NCBI GenBank assembly: GCA_963772965.1
Contig: CAVYZU010000006.1
Span: forward strand, 1-64,000
DNA from: AP-15 sp963772965
GTDB lineage: Bacteria; Pseudomonadota; Alphaproteobacteria; ATCC43930; CGMCC-115725
Direction of reading: 5' to 3'
Length of the DNA stretch: 64,000 nt
The notes under the pieces are model-generated. The model was not told the DNA's origin and searched no databases. It saw only the letters and a list, made by a program, of their open reading frames with translations. Positions 8,715 through 17,084 of this stretch are shown here, piece by piece. Within the stretch, counting starts at the first letter, position 1. Each line of letters starts with the position of its first letter. A program made the position numbers and the translations under genes.

Positions 8715-9816
8715 ATGGGGGTGGCGATGCGCGGCGACGATGAGATTTGTGGTAGCCTTTTCAGCTACATAGACCTGGAGAAGCGGGTTCGGGCGGATCA
8801 TCCGCTGCGGGTGATTCGCGAGGTGTCCAACGCGGCGCTGTCGGCGCTGTCGGGCGAGTTCGAACAGCTCTACTCGCCAATTGGCCGCGGCTCGATCCCG
8901 CCGGAGCGGCTGATGCGGGCCTTGCTATTGCAGGCGTTTTATTCGATCCGCTCGGAGCGGCAACTGGTCGAGCGGATCGAGTACGACCTGCTGTTCCGCT
9001 GGTTTGTCGGGCTGGGGATCGAAGACCCGGTGTGGGACGCCACGACATTCACCAAGAACCGCGACCGGCTGCTCGCCGGCGACGTCGCCCAGCAGTTCCT
9101 GGGCGCGGTGCTGGCGCAGAAGCAGGTCAAGCGCTTGCTGTCGAGCGAACATTTCTCGGTCGATGGCACGCTGCTGGAGGCATGGGCGAGCCTGAAGAGC
9201 TTCCGCCCGAAGGACGGCTCGGGCGACCCGCCCGGGCCGGGGCGCAACGGCGAGCAGGATTTTCACGGCGAACGCCGCCGCAACGACACGCACGCCTCGA
9301 CCACCGACGCCGATGCGCGGCTGTTCCGCAAAGGGCCGGGCAAAAGAGGCCCGGCTGGTGTACATGGGCCACGCGCTGATGGAGAACCGCAACGGGCTGG
9401 TGGTCGGGGCGGTGGCGACCCGCGCCGCCGGGCATGCCGAGCGGCGGGCGGCGCTGGCGCTGATCGAGCCCTTTGCCGAACGGCCGCGGCCGGTGACGCT
9501 GGGCACCGACAAGGGCTACGACAGCGCCGACTTCGTCATGGAACTGCGTGAGCAGGCGGTCACCCCGCATCTCGCGCAAAACCAGAGCGGCCGGCGCTCG
9601 GCGATCGACGGCCGCACCACCCGCCATCCCAGCTATGCGGTCTCGCAACGCATCCGCAAGCGCATCGAAGAGGCCTTCGGCTGGGCCAAGACAGTGGCCG
9701 GGCTGCGCAAGCTTCGGCACCGCGGACTGCCCAAGGTCGATTGGCAATTCACCCTGGCGATGGCCGCCTACGATCTGGTGCGACTACCCAAACTGCTCGC
9801 CCAAACCGCATCATGA
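8715..9816 (+). pseudogene. IS5 family transposase, frameshifted
   Basis: A DDE transposase of IS5 type, usually one ORF of 350-380 residues. The first part (8715-9330) shows DEICGSLFSYIDLEKRV, ERLMRALLLQAFYSIRSERQ, DATTFTKNRDRLL and EHFSVDGTLLEAWASLKSFR (the first catalytic Asp). At a run of four A in GGGCAAAAGAGG, near 9334, the family sequence moves to the next frame: EARLVYMGHALMENRNGLVV, TLGTDKGYD (second Asp) and RIRKRIEEAFGWAKT (catalytic Glu), ending QTAS at 9816. One extra A explains the shift. A programmed frameshift at the A-run is possible but is not usual for this group. Confidence 0.8.
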
Positions 9817-9890
9817 CCGTGGTGGCCGAGCCATTGGGCCGCGCCTTGCGCCAGTTCTGGCTGCCCAGTGCAGGCGATGCCCACCTCAGA

Positions 9891-11783
9891 CCCAACTTCC
9901 TCAGTTTGGAGTAAATCGCTCGCTGGAAGCCGCGGAAACGCTAGGGATACGACCGGGCACGCCAAGGTGTGGTGCTAAATCGGCCAGACGATTGCAATAG
10001 ATATTGAGGAATTTGCTTGCGGCGGCCCAGAGAATCGTGGTGCTGGTACCGGAGAACAAAGGTGCCGCGCCATATTTGTCCGCGTCAAGAAGATTGGAGC
10101 CTACGAATACCTCTACCTCGTCGAGAACGCGCGCGAGGGCGGCCGCCACGTGCAGCGCGTCATCAAGGCGCTCGGCCGGCGCGATGAAGTTGAGGCCTCG
10201 GGGCTGATCGATGGGCTGATCGCCTCGGCGGCGCGCCATTCGCGCCGCTCGATCGTGTTGTCGAGTTTTTATCGCGGCGAATTGCCGGAGCTGCACCGCC
10301 TCAGCATCGGACCTGATCTGGTGTTCGGCTGGCTGTGGGCGGAAACAGGATGCCGCGACGTGCTCAAGAGCCTCGTCTCCGACCGGCGCTTTTCCTTTGA
10401 TGTCGAGCGCGCCGTCTATCTCACGGTGCTGCACCGGCTGATGATCTCGGGCTCCGACCGCCATGCCAGCGACTGGCTGAGCCGGGTACGTGTGCCGGGC
10501 ACCGATGGGCTCGATCTCGACCACGCCTATAAGGCGATGGCCTGGCTTGGCGAAGTCGACGCGGCCGGCCGCAGCACCGCCGAGGCCATCGAGGAGGCAC
10601 TCTATCACCACCGCCAGCCGCTGTTCGGCGCCGTTTCGATCGCGTTTTTCGACACCACCAGTTTATGGTTCGAGGGGGCCGGCGGCGAGAGCCTAGGCCA
10701 GTACGGCCACTCCAAAGACTATCGCGGTCACCTGAAGCAGGTCGTGCTCGGCATCGTGCTTGACGACGCCGACCGGCCGATCGCGTCCTTTGTGATGCCC
10801 GGCAACACGGCCGACGTGACGCTGTTGTTGCCAGTAGTCAAACGGCTGCGCGAGCGCTTTGGGATCCTCGATGCTTGCATCGTTGCCGATCGCGGCATGA
10901 TCAGTGCCGATACCATCGCCGCCCTCGAAGCCGAGAAGATCCAGTACATCCTCGGCGTGCGCGAACGCACCAGCCGCGAGGTGCGCACCGGGGTCATCGA
11001 GGATGATGGCCTCGCCGTGCCGCTCGTCATTCCCCGCCAGAAAGGCGAGACCGAACTGGCGATCCGGGAGACGACGATCGCCGGGCGGCGCTACATCATC
11101 TGCCGCAACGAGGAGGAAGCCAAAAAGGACGCCGCGGCGCGCGCCGAAATCGTCGCCGGTCTCGAGCGCAAGCTCGCCCAGGGCGACAAGGCGCTCGTCG
11201 CCAACAAGGGTTTTCGTCGCTTCCTGAAGACGCCCGCGGGCGGCGGCTTTGTCATCGACCGCGCCAAGATCGAGGCCGATACCCGGTTCGACGGTCTCTT
11301 CGTGCTGCGCACCAACACCAAGATCGCCGCGCTCCAGATCGTGTTGCGCTACCGCAATCTGCTGGCCGTGGAGGACGCCTTCAAAACCGCAAAGGCGCTG
11401 CTCGCCACCCGCCCGATCTTCCACAAAACCGACGCCGGCATCCGCGGCCACGTCTTCTGCACCTTCCTCGCCCTTGTCCTGCGCAAGGAGCTTTTCGACC
11501 GGCTCGCCGCCCGTCGCAGCCGGCTCGAATGGCAGCGCATCGTCGACGATCTTGTCGACCTCAGCGAAATCGATGTCGAACAGGATGGTCGCCGGGCGCG
11601 CCTGCGCACCGCGCCAGGCCCGACCATCGACCCGATCTGCCGCGCTATCGGCCTCACCCTTCCGCCGGTCTTCCAGGAGATGCCGCCCGCCGCCTGAACC
11701 CAAAACCGTGGTGCCTAAAACTTAAAATGGCTTGCAACCCATTGAGTTACCATGCTGTTCAAAATCAAACTGCGGAACTTGGG
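9891..11783 (+). mobile_element. IS1634-type insertion sequence, copy A
   Basis: The 1893-bp element has imperfect terminal repeats CCCAACTTCCTCAGTTTGGA at the left and, on the other strand at the right, CCCAAGTTCCGCAGTTTGAT. It is flanked by a 5-bp direct repeat TCAGA (9886-9890 and 11784-11788). It sits inside the IS5-type element, downstream of that transposase gene. A second copy of exactly the same length lies inverted at 12032-13924, and its transposase translation is identical. The identity of the copies points to recent transposition. Confidence 0.9.
10150..11697 (+). CDS. IS1634 family transposase (copy A)
   Basis: A DDE transposase of at least 515 residues. Catalytic residues are visible as IAFFDTTSLWF (Asp), CIVADRGMISADTI (Asp) and YRNLLAVEDAFKTAK (Glu), within the long beta-strand-insert arrangement typical of IS1634/IS4 relatives. 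The GTG at 10150 is only the first standard in-frame start. Family-like sequence (FVRVKKIGAYEYLYLVENAR) continues upstream to about 10072, where relatives would begin with a Met but this copy has ATA. Translation may therefore start at a non-standard codon or the element may be impaired. Identical to the copy at 12118-13665. Confidence 0.88.
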   Translation: MQRVIKALGRRDEVEASGLIDGLIASAARHSRRSIVLSSFYRGELPELHRLSIGPDLVFGWLWAETGCRDVLKSLVSDRRFSFDVERAVYLTVLHRLMISGSDRHASDWLSRVRVPGTDGLDLDHAYKAMAWLGEVDAAGRSTAEAIEEALYHHRQPLFGAVSIAFFDTTSLWFEGAGGESLGQYGHSKDYRGHLKQVVLGIVLDDADRPIASFVMPGNTADVTLLLPVVKRLRERFGILDACIVADRGMISADTIAALEAEKIQYILGVRERTSREVRTGVIEDDGLAVPLVIPRQKGETELAIRETTIAGRRYIICRNEEEAKKDAAARAEIVAGLERKLAQGDKALVANKGFRRFLKTPAGGGFVIDRAKIEADTRFDGLFVLRTNTKIAALQIVLRYRNLLAVEDAFKTAKALLATRPIFHKTDAGIRGHVFCTFLALVLRKELFDRLAARRSRLEWQRIVDDLVDLSEIDVEQDGRRARLRTAPGPTIDPICRAIGLTLPPVFQEMPPAA

Positions 11784-12031
11784 TCAGACCGCGCCAGCGC
11801 TCCCGGTATTCATCCGCAGCGCTCGTACCTAAGATCGGCCGCACATTCGACCGTTCTTCAGCAGCCTGCTAGGCTATCTCGCGGGTGAGCATCATAGACT
11901 TTAGAAGAGAGCAATGGGCCAACTTCTGCTCCGAACAGCAGGCAATATGTCCCGTCTTGTAGTCGGCGGCTGATTTTCGACCAAAGTTTCGCAGCGATTT
12001 CGTAGTCAAAAAGTAAGCAGACCCTCTTTAA

Positions 12032-13924
12032 CCCAAGTTCCGCAGTTTGATTTTGAACAGCATGGTAACTCAATGGGTTGCAAGCCATTTTAAGTTTTAG
12101 GCACCACGGTTTTGGGTTCAGGCGGCGGGCGGCATCTCCTGGAAGACCGGCGGAAGGGTGAGGCCGATAGCGCGGCAGATCGGGTCGATGGTCGGGCCTG
12201 GCGCGGTGCGCAGGCGCGCCCGGCGACCATCCTGTTCGACATCGATTTCGCTGAGGTCGACAAGATCGTCGACGATGCGCTGCCATTCGAGCCGGCTGCG
12301 ACGGGCGGCGAGCCGGTCGAAAAGCTCCTTGCGCAGGACAAGGGCGAGGAAGGTGCAGAAGACGTGGCCGCGGATGCCGGCGTCGGTTTTGTGGAAGATC
12401 GGGCGGGTGGCGAGCAGCGCCTTTGCGGTTTTGAAGGCGTCCTCCACGGCCAGCAGATTGCGGTAGCGCAACACGATCTGGAGCGCGGCGATCTTGGTGT
12501 TGGTGCGCAGCACGAAGAGACCGTCGAACCGGGTATCGGCCTCGATCTTGGCGCGGTCGATGACAAAGCCGCCGCCCGCGGGCGTCTTCAGGAAGCGACG
12601 AAAACCCTTGTTGGCGACGAGCGCCTTGTCGCCCTGGGCGAGCTTGCGCTCGAGACCGGCGACGATTTCGGCGCGCGCCGCGGCGTCCTTTTTGGCTTCC
12701 TCCTCGTTGCGGCAGATGATGTAGCGCCGCCCGGCGATCGTCGTCTCCCGGATCGCCAGTTCGGTCTCGCCTTTCTGGCGGGGAATGACGAGCGGCACGG
12801 CGAGGCCATCATCCTCGATGACCCCGGTGCGCACCTCGCGGCTGGTGCGTTCGCGCACGCCGAGGATGTACTGGATCTTCTCGGCTTCGAGGGCGGCGAT
12901 GGTATCGGCACTGATCATGCCGCGATCGGCAACGATGCAAGCATCGAGGATCCCAAAGCGCTCGCGCAGCCGTTTGACTACTGGCAACAACAGCGTCACG
13001 TCGGCCGTGTTGCCGGGCATCACAAAGGACGCGATCGGCCGGTCGGCGTCGTCAAGCACGATGCCGAGCACGACCTGCTTCAGGTGACCGCGATAGTCTT
13101 TGGAGTGGCCGTACTGGCCTAGGCTCTCGCCGCCGGCCCCCTCGAACCATAAACTGGTGGTGTCGAAAAACGCGATCGAAACGGCGCCGAACAGCGGCTG
13201 GCGGTGGTGATAGAGTGCCTCCTCGATGGCCTCGGCGGTGCTGCGGCCGGCCGCGTCGACTTCGCCAAGCCAGGCCATCGCCTTATAGGCGTGGTCGAGA
13301 TCGAGCCCATCGGTGCCCGGCACACGTACCCGGCTCAGCCAGTCGCTGGCATGGCGGTCGGAGCCCGAGATCATCAGCCGGTGCAGCACCGTGAGATAGA
13401 CGGCGCGCTCGACATCAAAGGAAAAGCGCCGGTCGGAGACGAGGCTCTTGAGCACGTCGCGGCATCCTGTTTCCGCCCACAGCCAGCCGAACACCAGATC
13501 AGGTCCGATGCTGAGGCGGTGCAGCTCCGGCAATTCGCCGCGATAAAAACTCGACAACACGATCGAGCGGCGCGAATGGCGCGCCGCCGAGGCGATCAGC
13601 CCATCGATCAGCCCCGAGGCCTCAACTTCATCGCGCCGGCCGAGCGCCTTGATGACGCGCTGCACGTGGCGGCCGCCCTCGCGCGCGTTCTCGACGAGGT
13701 AGAGGTATTCGTAGGCTCCAATCTTCTTGACGCGGACAAATATGGCGCGGCACCTTTGTTCTCCGGTACCAGCACCACGATTCTCTGGGCCGCCGCAAGC
13801 AAATTCCTCAATATCTATTGCAATCGTCTGGCCGATTTAGCACCACACCTTGGCGTGCCCGGTCGTATCCCTAGCGTTTCCGCGGCTTCCAGCGAGCGAT
13901 TTACTCCAAACTGAGGAAGTTGGG
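12032..13924 (-). mobile_element. IS1634-type insertion sequence, copy B (inverted)
   Basis: This is the same 1893-bp element as copy A, in opposite orientation. Terminal repeats begin CCCAAGTTCCGCAGTTTG at 12032 and end with the complement of CCCAACTTCCTCAGTTTG at 13924. A 5-bp direct repeat TTTAA flanks it (12027-12031 and 13925-13929). It landed about 62 bp upstream of the mucR-like start codon, so the original upstream DNA of that gene is now separated from it. With copy A it forms a 1.9-kb inverted repeat around a 248-bp spacer. Confidence 0.9.
12118..13665 (-). CDS. IS1634 family transposase (copy B)
   Basis: The 515-residue translation is identical to copy A at 10150-11697, with the same DDE residues (FFDTTS, VADRG, LAVEDAF) and the same ATA in place of a start codon at the family-like N-terminus (about 13743). 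See copy A for function. Confidence 0.88.
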   Translation of the reverse strand: MQRVIKALGRRDEVEASGLIDGLIASAARHSRRSIVLSSFYRGELPELHRLSIGPDLVFGWLWAETGCRDVLKSLVSDRRFSFDVERAVYLTVLHRLMISGSDRHASDWLSRVRVPGTDGLDLDHAYKAMAWLGEVDAAGRSTAEAIEEALYHHRQPLFGAVSIAFFDTTSLWFEGAGGESLGQYGHSKDYRGHLKQVVLGIVLDDADRPIASFVMPGNTADVTLLLPVVKRLRERFGILDACIVADRGMISADTIAALEAEKIQYILGVRERTSREVRTGVIEDDGLAVPLVIPRQKGETELAIRETTIAGRRYIICRNEEEAKKDAAARAEIVAGLERKLAQGDKALVANKGFRRFLKTPAGGGFVIDRAKIEADTRFDGLFVLRTNTKIAALQIVLRYRNLLAVEDAFKTAKALLATRPIFHKTDAGIRGHVFCTFLALVLRKELFDRLAARRSRLEWQRIVDDLVDLSEIDVEQDGRRARLRTAPGPTIDPICRAIGLTLPPVFQEMPPAA

Positions 13925-13986
13925 TTTAACTGATACAATCGTCTCACGATATTGCGATTAGAGTAAAATTCTTGTGAACCAGCACC

Positions 13987-14508
13987 ATGAAAAACGAAGA
14001 GACCAGCCCGCATCTCACCGCGACGATCGTCAGCAGCTACGTTCGGCATAATGCGATCGGAGCAAACCAGATTTCTGATCTGATCGCGACCGTCTATCGC
14101 ACTCTCGCGCAACTTGGAGAGCCCACTCAGGCTGCGGGAGTTTTGGTTCCCGCTGTGTCGCCGAAACGATCGGTGCAGCACGACTTTGTCGTTTGTCTTG
14201 ATTGCGGCTATCGAGGCACGACCCTGCGACGTCACATCAGCACGCGGCACGGCCTGACCAGGAATGAATACATCAGGCGCTGGGGTTTGCCCCACGACCA
14301 TCGGCTCACCGCCCCGGCATATTCCGAGCGGCGGTCGGAGATGGCTAAAAGCGCCGGACTGGGTCGCAAGTTTGGCAATCGGGGCTCCACGGCGACGGCC
14401 ACACCGAAAAGCGGATCGCGTGCTGCAGCAAAGAGATCTGATGTCGTCAGTCAAGTAGCAGCGGCGACACCAGCGAGGAGAGGGAGACCGCGCGCTCGGG
14501 CCGTCTAG
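13987..14508 (+). CDS. MucR/Ros family transcriptional regulator
   Basis: A 173-residue zinc-finger DNA-binding protein of the Ros/MucR family, which in alphaproteobacteria represses exopolysaccharide, motility or virulence genes by binding AT-rich promoters. The N-terminus (TATIVSSYVRHNAIGANQIS, then DLIATVYRTLAQLG) is the oligomerization region. The finger is VCLDCGYRGTTLRRHISTRH, with GLTRNEYIRRWGLPHDHRLT following: the classic C-x2-C-x9-H-x3-5-H. The C-terminal Ala/Arg/Lys-rich tail is longer than average. Copy B of the IS1634-type element is inserted immediately upstream, which may have altered its expression. Confidence 0.92.
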   Translation: MKNEETSPHLTATIVSSYVRHNAIGANQISDLIATVYRTLAQLGEPTQAAGVLVPAVSPKRSVQHDFVVCLDCGYRGTTLRRHISTRHGLTRNEYIRRWGLPHDHRLTAPAYSERRSEMAKSAGLGRKFGNRGSTATATPKSGSRAAAKRSDVVSQVAAATPARRGRPRARAV

Positions 14509-14563
14509 CCAAACCTCAAGCAATCTGGCGGGTGCTGGAGTCGGGCGCCGGCTGGCGAAAGCA

Positions 14564-14752
14564 TCAACAGCATCCGATAATCTCGGCGGCACCGATCACC
14601 CCAAAAAGTTCGACCAGTTTAGCGACTTGGTCGAGTAAGTCGCGCTGCCCGTAGTATTCGCCGGTTTCCATTACGATCACTTCGGCGAGGAAGCCGGGCG
14701 AGGTATCTTCCAGCCACCGTGCATACCGCGAAATACTTTGCGTTGTAGCCAT
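14564..14752 (-). CDS. Small hypothetical protein
   Basis: A 62-residue protein (RYARWLEDTSPGFLAEVIVM, then ETGEYYGQRDLLDQVAKLVE) ending in two cysteines. Composition is protein-like and the start lies 57 bp downstream of a perfect CRP-type palindrome, which supports a regulated gene. Family not recognised. Confidence 0.5.
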   Translation of the reverse strand: MATTQSISRYARWLEDTSPGFLAEVIVMETGEYYGQRDLLDQVAKLVELFGVIGAAEIIGCC

Positions 14753-14808
14753 GTCGCACCGTCAGGCGTCCGCTTATTGGCATAATGCCCGTCCGTATTG
14801 CGTCACGA

Positions 14809-14824
14809 TGTGAGCTACATCACA
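14809..14824. promoter_or_regulatory. CRP/FNR-type operator palindrome
   Basis: TGTGAGCTACATCACA is an exact match to the TGTGA-N6-TCACA operator of CRP-type regulators. It lies 57 bp upstream of the minus-strand gene that starts at 14752, a position compatible with activation. That a CRP/FNR homologue of this organism binds it is inference. Confidence 0.55.
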
Positions 14825-14881
14825 CTTATCTTGTTCAAACGTTTGGCTGGGATGACGCTTGGCTATCGCCGAGCTTCCAAA

Positions 14882-15163
14882 TCACAAGCTGCCCTCTCGC
14901 AGATCGCGGCCCGTAATCTCAACATTGCCGTCTTCGGTAAGCTGACGGCAGCGGAGCTTGCGCTCGGCAATCCGCTCAAAGCGCGTGCGCTGTAGGTAGT
15001 AGGCTTCGAGGCACCGCTCGGGCGTCGGCCGCTCCCGTAACGAGCGCTGAAACACACGCCTCGGCACCTGGACCACTCCTTCGTACTCGCCGATCGCGAC
15101 GCCGAACTCAACCACCTGCCGTTCGGTATTCCAGCGAGCGTCTTCGGGAAAGGTGAAGAACAT
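14882..15163 (-). CDS. DUF1488-like small protein
   Basis: A 93-residue protein: MFFTFPEDARWNTERQVVEF, GVAIGEYEGVVQVPRRVFQR, ERCLEAYYLQRTRFERIAER and VEITGRDL. The beta-rich N-terminus followed by a helical part, and the closing I-T-x-x-D, resemble DUF1488 proteins of rhizobia, of unknown function. A GGAGA ribosome site lies upstream. Confidence 0.6.
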   Translation of the reverse strand: MFFTFPEDARWNTERQVVEFGVAIGEYEGVVQVPRRVFQRSLRERPTPERCLEAYYLQRTRFERIAERKLRCRQLTEDGNVEITGRDLREGSL

Positions 15164-15503
15164 CGAGCGTCTCCGTGCTCGGACATGCCAGATGTTCTCT
15201 AACTGTTCGTCAGTGCGATTTCAACCGCTCAGCTTGGGCATGCGTAAGGCCGCTCTGTGGCCGCCTTCAACCGCTCTGCGCTCAGGCTCTCGCAATCAGC
15301 CGGTCTGCATGGATCCGAGAACGTGAGGAACTCGCACTGGAAATGGCGTGTTCGGGAATGGTTTCTCAGCGAAGCTAAGGGATCAAAAACACCGCTTCTA
15401 ACAAATGGCTGCCGCGGACGTGCCGCGCTATCTCTATCGAGCCTCGCGCCTGGCCATCTCGGCCGATTACGATCCTGGGATTTTTGTGGAGGCGGGTAAA
15501 TTG
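15164..15503. other. Non-coding stretch, nothing recognised
   Basis: 340 bp between the divergent DUF1488-like and MntP-like genes. The mntP-like frame is open back to 15405, but that extension is not membrane-like and lacks a ribosome site, so I treat it as upstream DNA. Confidence 0.4.
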
Positions 15504-16088
15504 ATGTTCGATCGGGTGGCATCGACACTCCTCTTCGGGCTCGCCGCCAACACCGACAACCTGACGCTCGGTGTCGCCTACGGTATCAAACATCGATGGA
15601 TCCGTTGGCGGCACAACTTGTTAATCGCTCTCGTCACCACCTTGGTCACACTGGTTGCCATGGGTCTCGGCCGACAGATCCGCGAGATATTGCCCTCTCG
15701 GACGCCGGACCTTCTTGGCGGCGCGCTGCTTCTGGTTTTCGCTATCTGGAATTTTTACCAGGAACGAGGCGGAGCGTCCGGCCGCCAACCCGCACCCGCT
15801 TCGAGGTTTGCCGAGCGCGCGTTTGTGGGCATGGGTGAGAGCCTCTTCTTGTCTGGTACTCTCTCGATCAACAATGTGGGTCTTGCGGTCGCGGGCGGCA
15901 TTGGCGGTGTCGGCTACATCTCGGCGGCGTTGTCGATTTTTTTCTTTAGTGTCGCGATGCTGGCGCTTGGGCAAATTGCCGGCAGCAATGTTTTCAAATT
16001 TTCCGCCATCCCGCAGGTACTGCGCTATCCGGTCAGCGGCAACGCCGTGCTCGCGCTCGCTGGCGTTCTCATGCTCGCTGGCTACTGA
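15504..16088 (+). CDS. MntP/YtaF-like membrane protein, putative manganese efflux
   Basis: A 194-residue polytopic inner-membrane protein with about six hydrophobic helices. It has the two half-repeats of the MntP/YtaF group: LLFGLAANTDNLTLGVAYGI near the N-terminus, with the N-x-D-N ion-binding motif, and LSGTLSINNVGLAVAGGIGG in the second half. GAYG/GLG-type helices follow. The start at 15504 (MFDRVASTL) gives the usual MntP length; GGAGGCGGG lies upstream. The substrate is assigned by family only. Confidence 0.75.
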   Translation: MFDRVASTLLFGLAANTDNLTLGVAYGIKHRWIRWRHNLLIALVTTLVTLVAMGLGRQIREILPSRTPDLLGGALLLVFAIWNFYQERGGASGRQPAPASRFAERAFVGMGESLFLSGTLSINNVGLAVAGGIGGVGYISAALSIFFFSVAMLALGQIAGSNVFKFSAIPQVLRYPVSGNAVLALAGVLMLAGY

Positions 16089-16244
16089 GAGGCATCGATC
16101 GGCGCGACTTGCAGAGGCTTTGCCCTGCCCCGGAGCCGAGCCGTTGCCCTAAATTGGCGGGAGCATCCCGACCCTCGCGCCCCTCGCCAATACACGACGC
16201 CCGCGACAGCTGAGCTGAAGGTGTGGTCGAGCCGTTGACCAATC

Positions 16245-16553
16245 GTGAACCGACACATCATGCTTGTTGCTCAAGCGGCGGGCCGCGGCGCATTTAAGAT
16301 CGCTGCGCTCGTCGGCGCTTTCGCGATCATCATCGCGACCTGGTGGTGGGACGCGTCGCTCCTCACAGCGGCTGCGGACGAAAATCTTCGGCTGATCAAA
16401 ATTGTTACCGGCAGGTTGCCGCTTGACCGGGGGAGCAAGGCCGAAAGCGCACTGCGGATCTTCGGCGCCGATCGCGCCCTCTTGCTCATCGAGGCCATCG
16501 CCATCGCCAAACTCATCATGCTCGGCGTCTCCTACCCTTTCCGTCGCCGGTAG
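16245..16553 (+). CDS. Small two-helix membrane protein, unknown
   Basis: A 102-residue protein with two predicted membrane segments: IAALVGAFAIIIATWWWDAS (residues 19-38) and RALLLIEAIAIAKLIMLGVS (about 77-96), ending YPFRRR. The loop between them contains LRLIKIVTGRLPLDRGSKAE. No named family is recognised. It follows the MntP-like gene on the same strand by about 155 bp. Confidence 0.55.
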   Translation: MNRHIMLVAQAAGRGAFKIAALVGAFAIIIATWWWDASLLTAAADENLRLIKIVTGRLPLDRGSKAESALRIFGADRALLLIEAIAIAKLIMLGVSYPFRRR

Positions 16554-16705
16554 TGAAAGGAAAGCAGCTGTTTGGTTCGCCCGGGGCGGCCCGCGAAGCC
16601 GGACGGCGTGAGATGTCCAAATTAGATGCCACTGACATTTGCACTTTAGGCCTAAACTCAAAAGACGCAGAAATTGGCATTCTGGTAAATTGTTTTAGGT
16701 AATGA

Positions 16706-16736
16706 GAAAGTCCTCGTCTTAACGATCAGGACTTTC
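16706..16736. terminator. Hairpin, possible terminator
   Basis: GAAAGTCCT (16706-16714) pairs perfectly with AGGACTTTC (16728-16736) around a 13-base loop. It lies about 150 bp after the membrane-protein stop in an otherwise empty gap. No T-run follows, so termination is only one possibility; a regulatory site is another. Confidence 0.35.
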
Positions 16737-16846
16737 CTGCGATTACTTGTCACCCGCCCGGCACAAGATGTTGATTGGTTCCTTCCTGCGTTGCCATGCA
16801 ACCGTACGTTCTGATCCGCCGTTGGTCAGATCAGGGAGGAAGCTTG

Positions 16847-17026
16847 ATGATCGATTTCGATGAGCTAGCGGCTCTGCGAGAGCGAGCAAAAGAAGCCTGT
16901 GAAGAAACAGAACGGCTTCGGGTCAAGTGCCGGAGCCTCCGCGAGGCGATGCAGGAGAACATGGAGCGGGTTAGGAATTGCACCAAACCAGCCGCGCGCA
17001 GAGCCATCTGGATTTTAGACCTTTAG
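16847..17026 (+). CDS. Small coiled-coil protein
   Basis: A 59-residue, highly charged, almost entirely helical protein: DELAALRERAKEACEETERL, RVKCRSLREAMQENMERVRN. A strong ribosome site AGGGAGGA precedes the ATG at 16847, which decides this start over an upstream one at 16775. Function unknown; heptad-like spacing suggests oligomerization. Confidence 0.55.
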   Translation: MIDFDELAALRERAKEACEETERLRVKCRSLREAMQENMERVRNCTKPAARRAIWILDL

Positions 17027-17084
17027 ACATTCGCCGGGGGATGCTCGTCAATCGACGCCGTCAGAATGATCACCCGGTGAAAAA

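Larger units (their letters stand above)
8659..11868 (+). mobile_element. IS5-type insertion sequence, split by a nested IS1634-type element
   Basis: The ends are imperfect inverted repeats CAGGGTGCTGAAAAAGG (8659) and, read on the minus strand from 11868, CAGGCTGCTGAAGAACG. CTAG flanks both ends (8655-8658 and 11869-11872), the 4-bp YTAR-type duplication known for IS5 elements. The host part is about 1.3 kb: the transposase gene, and after it an interval into which an IS1634-type element is inserted (9891-11783) with a TCAGA target duplication. The IS5 part therefore arrived first. Its transposase gene carries a frameshift, so it is probably inactive. Confidence 0.85.

Noticed and set aside
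10693..11703. 336-codon ORF antisense to the IS1634 transposase (also 12112-13122)
   Set aside because: It is the GC-skewed complement of a strongly supported transposase frame; composition is Asp/Gly/Ala-rich without motifs.
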